A stretch of 11,011 bases of DNA from Flavobacterium psychrophilum. GTDB taxonomy: Bacteria; Bacteroidota; Bacteroidia; Flavobacteriales; Flavobacteriaceae. The stretch spans positions 1-11,011 of the forward strand of contig DZAU01000004.1 of NCBI GenBank assembly GCA_022729635.1, written 5' to 3'. The notes below the pieces were generated by a model that saw nothing but the letters and a program-made list of their open reading frames with translations, was not told the origin of the DNA and searched no databases. Of this stretch, positions 6,610 through 11,011 are shown piece after piece (position 1 is the first letter of the stretch; each line of letters starts with the position of its first letter). Position numbers and translations under genes: made by a program.

Positions 6610-7533
6610 TTGTGAGAAAAACGCAAATAAACCACAGGCAATAAACACAAACAAAACCATTTCCTGCTTCAATTGTAGTTGCTTGACTTCGATGTGGCTT
6701 GTTGCCATAATTGCCAAAGGTGCAATGGTGTAAACCAACAAATCATTACTCTTGTTCGAAGAAATTGCGAAAATTACAATTCCAATAAAAAATGAACCGA
6801 TGATTTTTTTGTATGAAGTTTGCAACACCAACGGTCTGTTTGCCAATGATAGTAACATTGAAGTCACAAAAAACAAAGCAATCGTCAGGTAGATTGAAAA
6901 AGCTGCGTTTTGATAATTATTGGTAAAATAGTCAATGTTAAAATTTGTTGTTGCATTTGTACTGATATATCCCAAAACGTCTTTATAGAAAAGCATCGAA
7001 AATAGGATTGAAATAATTCCCACCGCAAAAAAAGCAATAAAAGGCAAAATCCAGTTTCTGTAATCTCTGGCAACGTGAAATATTATGGAGATAAACACTA
7101 ATACAATATAAAGAATACTCCAAAAGTGAAATAAGGCAGCCACAAAAATCCATAACGAGGCATCAAATATTTTTTCTTTCGAAGATTTTAATGATTGCAA
7201 CGAAATTAATCTTCGAAGTGCCAATAAAACAAAGAAATTTGATAGAATTAAATTAAAATTATTCCATAACGAAGGAAAAAAAAGCAACAATAAAAAATAG
7301 AAAAAAATCGTGTAGCTACTGTCTTTACTCAATCCGTTTTTCTTTGTGATGAAATTTGTAATAAAAATAGAGCCTAATAAAACCAAAAACAATATTGCGC
7401 TTTTAACTATCTCAAAAGCAGAACTCGTCCAAGCCAAATCCTGAAACTGATAAACTAAAAAGAAAACCAGTATTAAAATTACAACCAGAAATAAATTTAT
7501 TGGAGTAGATTTTTTAAAAACACTTGTTATCAT
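6604..7533 (-). CDS. DUF6427 polytopic membrane protein
   Basis: This 309-residue inner-membrane protein has about eight or nine hydrophobic segments by eye, including INLFLVVILILVFFLVYQF (near residue 12), a span around 40-62, YTIFFYFLLLLFFPSLW, WIFVAALFHFWSILYIVLVF, ILPFIAFFAVGIISILFSML and the C-terminal VLFVFIACGLFAFFSQL. There is no cleavable signal peptide and no catalytic motif I can name. It fits the DUF6427 family of flavobacterial proteins of unknown function, typically beside upp and purD. Short loops with Lys/Arg suggest alternating topology. It starts at ATG 7533, where the -33/-7 promoter for the opposite DUF6341 gene overlaps its start codon, and it ends inside the last codon of upp. 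Confidence 0.82.
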   Translation of the reverse strand: MITSVFKKSTPINLFLVVILILVFFLVYQFQDLAWTSSAFEIVKSAILFLVLLGSIFITNFITKKNGLSKDSSYTIFFYFLLLLFFPSLWNNFNLILSNFFVLLALRRLISLQSLKSSKEKIFDASLWIFVAALFHFWSILYIVLVFISIIFHVARDYRNWILPFIAFFAVGIISILFSMLFYKDVLGYISTNATTNFNIDYFTNNYQNAAFSIYLTIALFFVTSMLLSLANRPLVLQTSYKKIIGSFFIGIVIFAISSNKSNDLLVYTIAPLAIMATSHIEVKQLQLKQEMVLFVFIACGLFAFFSQL

Positions 7534-7553
7534 AAGGATATTTTATACTTTTG
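7524..7553 (+). promoter_or_regulatory. Bacteroidota-type promoter for the DUF6341 gene
   Basis: TTG (7524-7526), a 19-nt spacer and TACTTTTG (7546-7553) match both halves of the TTG-N17-23-TAnnTTTG consensus. This is the best promoter match in the window. The transcript would start near 7560 and have a leader of about 110 nt. The -33 half lies inside the divergent DUF6427 gene and the spacer covers its start codon (7531-7533), so activity of one promoter could interfere with the other gene. Confidence 0.65.
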
Positions 7554-7580
7554 CGACTGTAAATATAATACTTGTACAAA

Positions 7581-7611
7581 GATGAAACGTACCAAGTAAA
7601 ATTTTTTCATC
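7581..7611 (+). other. Possible leader hairpin and five-codon upstream frame
   Basis: In the putative DUF6341 leader, GATGAAA (7581-7587) can pair with TTTCATC (7605-7611) across 17 nt. The same stretch holds a complete tiny frame, ATG AAA CGT ACC AAG TAA (MKRTK, 7582-7599). Either could tune translation of the downstream gene, but both are short enough to be chance. Confidence 0.2.
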
Positions 7612-7668
7612 GAAAATAAACACAAAGGCAAGTTACATCAAATACAATTAACAATTAAAATTAAGGAG

Positions 7669-7899
7669 ATGAAAGCATTTTTTGAAGGAATACAATGGTT
7701 ATTTGAAAACATTTTTTTTGCGCTACACGATTTTTTAAGAGAATTAGAACTTGTTAATTGGACTGCAGCCAATACAATCAACTGGATTTTTATGATAATC
7801 TGTGCTGTTGCTATCGTATATTGGTGTAAACAACTGGCATTGCACAAAGAAAATGGCGAAGAAAATCAAGACACAACCGCTCATTCTTTCTTAAAGTAA
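7669..7899 (+). CDS. DUF6341 small membrane protein
   Basis: This 76-residue protein has an aromatic amphipathic N-terminal half (FFEGIQWLFENIFFALHDFL) and one clear membrane span (INWIFMIICAVAIVYWC, about residues 39-55), followed by a polar, charged tail (HKENGEENQDTTAHSF). It fits the DUF6341 family, unknown in function. In flavobacterial genomes it sits between the DUF6427 gene and purD, and it has sometimes been mislabelled as uracil phosphoribosyltransferase because of its neighbour. The sequence aaggag directly abuts the ATG, too close to act as a normal ribosome-binding site. It converges on purD with 27 nt between the stops. A role with the DUF6427 protein in the membrane is plausible but unproven. 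Confidence 0.8.
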   Translation: MKAFFEGIQWLFENIFFALHDFLRELELVNWTAANTINWIFMIICAVAIVYWCKQLALHKENGEENQDTTAHSFLK

Positions 7900-7926
7900 A
7901 GCCCCCTGAATTAAGAGGATTTTAAA

Positions 7927-9198
7927 TTATAGATCATAGCCAATATCTTTTCTAAAATACATCTTATCAAAATTTAGTTTTTCTATGTTTTGGTAAGATT
8001 TTTTTATAGCCTCTTGAAAATCATTCCCATAAGAGGTCACGGCCAAAACTCTTCCTCCGTTTGTAACTACATTTCCGTTATCGAGTTTTGTCCCTGCGTG
8101 AAAAATAATCGAATCTTCAATGGTTGAAAGACCGGAAATCACTTTTCCTTTTTCGAACTCTTCAGGATAACCGCCGGAAACAACCATAATAGTTGTAGCA
8201 CTTCTTTCGTCAATTTCCAGTTCAAATTCATTTAGTTTTTCATTGGCTACAGCCAAAAACAATTCCACCAAATCCGATTTCATTCTTGGAACAACCACTT
8301 CGGTTTCTGGATCGCCCATTCTCACGTTGTACTCGATTACGATTGGTTCGTTTTTCACGTTGATTAACCCAATAAAAACAAAGCCTTTGTATTCGATTTC
8401 ATCTTTTTGGAAACCTTCAATGGTTGGTTTTACGATGCGTGTCTCGATTTTTTCTATCAACGTCGCGTCAACATAAGGAACTGGAGAAATGGCTCCCATT
8501 CCACCTGTGTTCAAACCCGTGTCGCCTTCGCCAATGCGTTTGTAATCTTTTGCTGTTGGCAAGATTTTATAACTTTTCCCGTCAGTCAAAACGAAGCAAC
8601 TCAATTCAATTCCGTCCAAAAATTCTTCAATAACCACTTTTGAACTGGCCGCACCAAATTTTTGATTGACCAACATATTTCTTAATTCTTCCTTGGCTTC
8701 CGCCAAATCGTGAATAATCAAAACTCCTTTTCCTGCAGCTAAACCATCGGCTTTCAAAACATAAGGCGGTTGCAAAGTTTCCAGGAAATCACATCCTTTT
8801 TCTACCGTTTCGGCAGTGAAACTATCGTAAGCCGCTGTTGGAATATTATGTTTCATCAAAAATTCTTTGGCAAATTCTTTACTTCCTTCAAGAGTTGCAC
8901 CTAATTTTGATGGTCCAATAACTGGAATATGTTTTAAACTTTCGTCATTTTTGAAAAAGTCGAAAATTCCTTTTACCAATGGATCTTCGGGACCAACCAC
9001 AACCATTTCTACTTTTTCCTGAATCACGAAAGTTTTTATGGCATCAAAATCTAACGGATTGATGTCAATATTCGTGGCAATTGCTGCTGTTCCAGCGTTT
9101 CCCGGAGCTACAAAAAGCCTGTCACAAAGCGGACTTTGAATCATTTTCCAAGCAAAAGCGTGTTCTCTTCCTCCTGAACCTAAAAGTAAAATTATCAT
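7927..9198 (-). CDS. purD: Phosphoribosylamine-glycine ligase (GAR synthetase)
   Basis: This enzyme joins 5-phosphoribosylamine and glycine using ATP, the second step of de novo purine synthesis, in the cytoplasm. It is an ATP-grasp enzyme: the N-terminal Rossmann-like motif is LLGSGGREHA (5-14), followed by VVGPEDPL (67-74). The ATP-grasp core holds VLKADGLAAGKGV (147-159), GDTGLNTGGMGA (225-236) and the metal-binding NVRMGDPETE (291-300). The length of 423 residues is normal and the protein is complete to its C-terminus. ATG 9198 begins right at the Rossmann strand, so the start is firm. A minus-strand TATTTTTG lies 20 nt upstream. No purine riboswitch is apparent in the short leader. The downstream neighbour converges from DUF6341. 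Confidence 0.97.
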   Translation of the reverse strand: MIILLLGSGGREHAFAWKMIQSPLCDRLFVAPGNAGTAAIATNIDINPLDFDAIKTFVIQEKVEMVVVGPEDPLVKGIFDFFKNDESLKHIPVIGPSKLGATLEGSKEFAKEFLMKHNIPTAAYDSFTAETVEKGCDFLETLQPPYVLKADGLAAGKGVLIIHDLAEAKEELRNMLVNQKFGAASSKVVIEEFLDGIELSCFVLTDGKSYKILPTAKDYKRIGEGDTGLNTGGMGAISPVPYVDATLIEKIETRIVKPTIEGFQKDEIEYKGFVFIGLINVKNEPIVIEYNVRMGDPETEVVVPRMKSDLVELFLAVANEKLNEFELEIDERSATTIMVVSGGYPEEFEKGKVISGLSTIEDSIIFHAGTKLDNGNVVTNGGRVLAVTSYGNDFQEAIKKSYQNIEKLNFDKMYFRKDIGYDL

Positions 9199-9218
9199 TG
9201 TGTTGTTGTTAAGTTTGG

Positions 9219-9226
9219 CAAAAATA
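9219..9226 (-). promoter_or_regulatory. Candidate -7 element for purD
   Basis: The minus-strand sequence TATTTTTG matches TAnnTTTG exactly, 20 nt before the purD ATG. The expected -33 TTG is not visible 17-23 nt further upstream, where the sequence is A/T only. Its position is good for a short-leader transcript. Confidence 0.45.
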
Positions 9227-9265
9227 GCTTGTTTTTAGACTTAAAAAATAATTAATTTTTAAAAA

Positions 9266-9295
9266 GTTGTTGGTTGTTGGTCATTAGTTGTTGGT
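9266..9295. repeat. Short phased repeat of GTTGTTGGT
   Basis: GTTGTTGGT occurs at 9266-9274, 9273-9281 and 9287-9295, with starts 7 and 14 nt apart, so it follows a 7-nt period with one degenerate step. It lies in the purD-higA gap just ahead of the plus-strand promoter matches. It may be a slippage product or a protein-binding array; nothing shows which. Confidence 0.6.
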
Positions 9296-9323
9296 AAATA
9301 TTATTTTTGGTAAAATATATTTG
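9291..9323 (+). promoter_or_regulatory. Candidate promoter upstream of higA
   Basis: TTG (9291-9293), 22 nt and TATATTTG (9316-9323) fit the Bacteroidota consensus. A second overlapping set is TTG (9277-9279), 22 nt and TATTTTTG (9302-9309). Both lie just before the first copy of the PaaK-gene start and so could be the original promoter of that gene, now driving higA and the enzyme together. The AT-rich context makes extra matches likely. Confidence 0.45.
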
Positions 9324-9325
9324 CA

Positions 9326-9346
9326 AAATGTTTCCACTGTTCGATT
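9326..9346 (+). repeat. Upstream copy of a 21-bp direct repeat (PaaK-gene start)
   Basis: Matches 9705-9725 at 20 of 21 positions (C9335 against G9714). It contains an ATG (9328) and the first codons of the PaaK-like gene, then diverges into a stop: MFPLFDWIRPNGF followed by TAA at 9367-9369. It looks like a decapitated copy of the gene start, left upstream of higA. Confidence 0.85.
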
Positions 9347-9351
9347 GGATT

Positions 9352-9384
9352 AGACCTAACGGGTTTTAAAAACCTGTTAGGTCT
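9352..9384. repeat. 33-nt hairpin repeat before higA
   Basis: AGACCTAAC (9352-9360) pairs with GTTAGGTCT (9376-9384). Pairing continues inward through a G/T wobble (9361/9375) and GGTTTT against AAAACC, leaving almost no loop. Very similar AGACCTAAC-type palindromes are dispersed between genes in Flavobacterium genomes, as I recall. It could act as a terminator or mRNA hairpin, but only mixed sequence, not a T-run, follows. It lies 19 nt before the higA start. Confidence 0.85.
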
Positions 9385-9403
9385 CTGTTGAAACTAAAAA
9401 ATT

Positions 9404-9706
9404 ATGGAAAAGCTAAAAAACATACATCCAGGTGAAATTTTATTAGAAGAATTTCTCGTTCCTTTGGAAATAACTTCTTATCGTTTGTGTAAAGATTTGA
9501 AAATTCCTCAAACTAGAATTTCCGAAATCATCAAAGGAAATCGAAGAATAACAGCTGATACTGCCTTGCGACTAAGTCAATATTTTGGAAATTCTGCCAA
9601 ATTTTGGCTGGGACTTCAAGATGATTTTGACATAGAAGAAGAAACCGAAAATAAAAAACAAGAATTAGAATCCATCAAACGATTCGATATTCAAAAAGTA
9701 GCCTAA
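9404..9706 (+). CDS. higA: HigA-family antitoxin / XRE regulator, orphan
   Basis: This 100-residue protein begins with the HigA/VapI signature (HPGEILLEEFLVPLEITSYR, residues 8-27). It continues through a helix-turn-helix (LCKDLKIPQTRISEIIKGNR) and TADTALRLSQYFGNSAKFWL, typical of the family. HigA normally binds and neutralises the RelE-like mRNA-cleaving toxin HigB and represses the higBA promoter. No HigB gene or remnant is visible on either side, so this copy is an orphan that may act only as a DNA-binding regulator. The stop codon (9704-9706) directly abuts the ATG of the PaaK-like gene, which suggests translational coupling. Gene and hairpin are enclosed by the 21-bp direct repeat. The symbol refers to family membership, not proven function. 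Confidence 0.88.
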   Translation: MEKLKNIHPGEILLEEFLVPLEITSYRLCKDLKIPQTRISEIIKGNRRITADTALRLSQYFGNSAKFWLGLQDDFDIEEETENKKQELESIKRFDIQKVA

Positions 9707-9725
9707 ATGTTTCGACTGTTCGATT
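9705..9725 (+). repeat. Downstream copy of the 21-bp direct repeat
   Basis: This is the partner of 9326-9346. It covers the last two bases of the higA stop codon and the first six codons plus of the PaaK-like gene (MFRLFD). This copy continues as an intact frame. The repeats enclose a 358-bp interior (9347-9704). Confidence 0.85.
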
Positions 9726-11011
9726 TATCGCTTCAATTAAACGGTTTTCCTATCAAGAAAGCCAAAGCCGAATTACGAAAAATTGTTACGCTTCCTGAAG
9801 AAAAATTTGAAAATTTCCTTGAAAACAAGAAACGTGAAATTGTCGAATATCATTTAAAAAACAATCCTTCTTACCAAAAATTTGTTGGTAAAACTGATTT
9901 TAAAAATTGGGATAATCTTCCCATAATGACCAAGAAAGACTTTCAAAAACCTTTAATCAAAAGACTTTCAATTGGGTTTTCCACGAAAAACGTTTACGTT
10001 AACAAAACATCGGGTTCGAGTGGCGATCCGTTTATTTTTGCCAAAGATAAATATTGTCATGCGCTAACTTGGGCTTCAAATATATATCGTTTTGGTTGGT
10101 ACGGAATTGATTTTAATACATCCTATCAAGCTCGTTTTTATGGAATTCCATTGGATTTTATAGGCAATTTGAAAGAAAAATTTAAAGATTTTATGGGCAA
10201 TCGTTTTCGGTTTTCGGTCTTCGATTTATCTGATGAAGTTTTAGAAGGTTTTTTAAATGAATTCAAAACTCGAAAGTTCGATTATATCAACGGTTACACA
10301 AGTTCAATCATTTTGTTTGCCAAATTTTTACACCAGAAAAATATTGTTCTTAAAACAATTTGTCCAACTTTGAAAGTCTGCGTCGTCACTTCAGAAATGC
10401 TTTTTGAAGAAGACAAAATCCTGTTAGAAAAACAATTTGGAGTCGATATTGTCAATGAATACGGTGCTTCGGAACTAGATTTGATTGCTTTTCAAAATCC
10501 TGATAGCGAATGGCAAGTAAACTCTGAAACTCTTTTTGTAGAGATTTTGGACGAGAACAATACCGTTTTGCCTTATGGAAAGGAAGGTCGTGTCGTAATC
10601 ACTTCCTTGTTCAACAAAGCACATCCATTTATTAGATATGATATTGGCGACATTGGAATTTTGGACACGAAAAGCACCGCAAAAAAACCAATTCTGCAAC
10701 AATTAATAGGTCGAACCAATGATGTTGCTGTTTTACCAAGCGGAAAAAAATCGCCAGGATTGACTTTTTACTACGTGACCAAAAGTATCATCGAAGACGA
10801 TGGCAACGTAAAAGAATTTGTCGTCAAACAAACTAAAATCGATACTTTTGACATTGAATATGTGAGCCAATCCGAGTTAAATTTGGAACAAATCCAAAAA
10901 ATTGAAGCCGCGATTACCTTATATTTGGAAAAAGGATTGTTTTTTACATTCGTCAGAAAAGAAAAACTGGAACGAAGCAAAAGCGGAAAATTGAAACAGT
11001 TTGTTTCGTTA
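9707..11011 (+). CDS. PaaK/CapK-type adenylate-forming enzyme, 3' end outside the window
   Basis: The frame is open from ATG 9707 to the last base (435 codons, no stop). This is a phenylacetate-CoA ligase-like protein of the AMP-binding superfamily. The phosphate-binding loop TSGSSGDP is at 101-108, the adenylation motif NEYGASE at 250-256, RYDIGD at 310-315 and GRTND at 335-339; a C-terminal RSKSGKLKQ near residue 430 could hold the catalytic lysine. By length it is nearly complete. Such proteins activate a carboxylate with ATP. The CapK-like branch is often found in polysaccharide gene clusters, so a surface-polysaccharide role is possible, and phenylacetate degradation is less likely because no paa genes are seen. 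The start is supported by homologous-looking MFRLFDLSLQLNGFP and by the TAA|ATG junction with higA. The native promoter may lie before the duplicated start at 9326. Confidence 0.85.
   Translation, partial: MFRLFDLSLQLNGFPIKKAKAELRKIVTLPEEKFENFLENKKREIVEYHLKNNPSYQKFVGKTDFKNWDNLPIMTKKDFQKPLIKRLSIGFSTKNVYVNKTSGSSGDPFIFAKDKYCHALTWASNIYRFGWYGIDFNTSYQARFYGIPLDFIGNLKEKFKDFMGNRFRFSVFDLSDEVLEGFLNEFKTRKFDYINGYTSSIILFAKFLHQKNIVLKTICPTLKVCVVTSEMLFEEDKILLEKQFGVDIVNEYGASELDLIAFQNPDSEWQVNSETLFVEILDENNTVLPYGKEGRVVITSLFNKAHPFIRYDIGDIGILDTKSTAKKPILQQLIGRTNDVAVLPSGKKSPGLTFYYVTKSIIEDDGNVKEFVVKQTKIDTFDIEYVSQSELNLEQIQKIEAAITLYLEKGLFFTFVRKEKLERSKSGKLKQFVSL

Noticed and set aside
7900..7926. CCT / AGG hairpin between DUF6341 and purD
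   Set aside because: Only 3 bp pair, so there is no credible terminator.
9199..9403. Remnant of a higB toxin gene before higA
   Set aside because: No HigB-like coding sequence was found in the gap in any plus-strand frame that I read; only repeats and promoter-like sites are present.
1..11011. CRISPR arrays, tRNA or rRNA genes, transposases
   Set aside because: No regularly spaced repeat-spacer pattern, no cloverleaf-like sequence and no transposase or integrase motif was seen.

Overview
The window looks like a chromosomal segment of a Flavobacterium or close Bacteroidota relative. The evidence is AT-rich DNA, protein families typical of that group (DUF4254, DUF6427, DUF6341, the GT9 enzyme), several matches to the Bacteroidota sigma-A promoter pattern (TTG, about 19-22 nt, TAnnTTTG), little use of Shine-Dalgarno sequences, and hairpin repeats of a kind common between flavobacterial genes. 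All family assignments come from reading the sequence; no search was run.

Layout, left to right. (1) 1-204 is an AT-rich control region with an operator-like dyad and a possible 23-codon leader peptide. (2) 205-1772 is a compact type II restriction-modification pair: an SPPY-type DNA methyltransferase and an MvaI/BcnI-family endonuclease whose stop and start codons overlap by one base. (3) 1833-2141 is a small helical protein of unknown function. It converges on the next gene across a very strong nested palindrome (2157-2226). (4) 2263-5876, all on the minus strand, reads in transcription order DUF4254 protein, AlbA_2/Schlafen-type ATP-binding-like regulator, then GT9 glycosyltransferase. DUF4254 and GT9 genes are usually neighbours in this group, so the AlbA_2 gene looks like an insertion. 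(5) 5956-9198 is a housekeeping block: upp (uracil salvage), a DUF6427 membrane protein, a small DUF6341 membrane protein and purD (purine synthesis), in alternating orientation. (6) 9199-11011 holds repeats and promoter-like sites, a HigA-family antitoxin gene with no toxin beside it, and the start of a PaaK/CapK-type adenylate-forming enzyme that runs off the right edge.

The housekeeping genes form a backbone (cell-surface glycan synthesis, pyrimidine salvage, purine synthesis). It carries three accessory pieces: the R-M pair, the AlbA_2 gene and the orphan higA. The most unusual spot is 9326-9725. There the first bases of the PaaK-like gene occur twice, as a 21-bp direct repeat with one mismatch, and higA plus a hairpin repeat lie between the copies. 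higA ends exactly one base before the PaaK-like start codon (TAA|ATG), so the insert appears to have placed the enzyme under translational coupling to higA. I see no complete undescribed multi-gene system. The higA/paaK junction, the operator-like dyad ahead of the R-M pair and the 11-bp tandem repeat in the AlbA_2 tail deserve checking.
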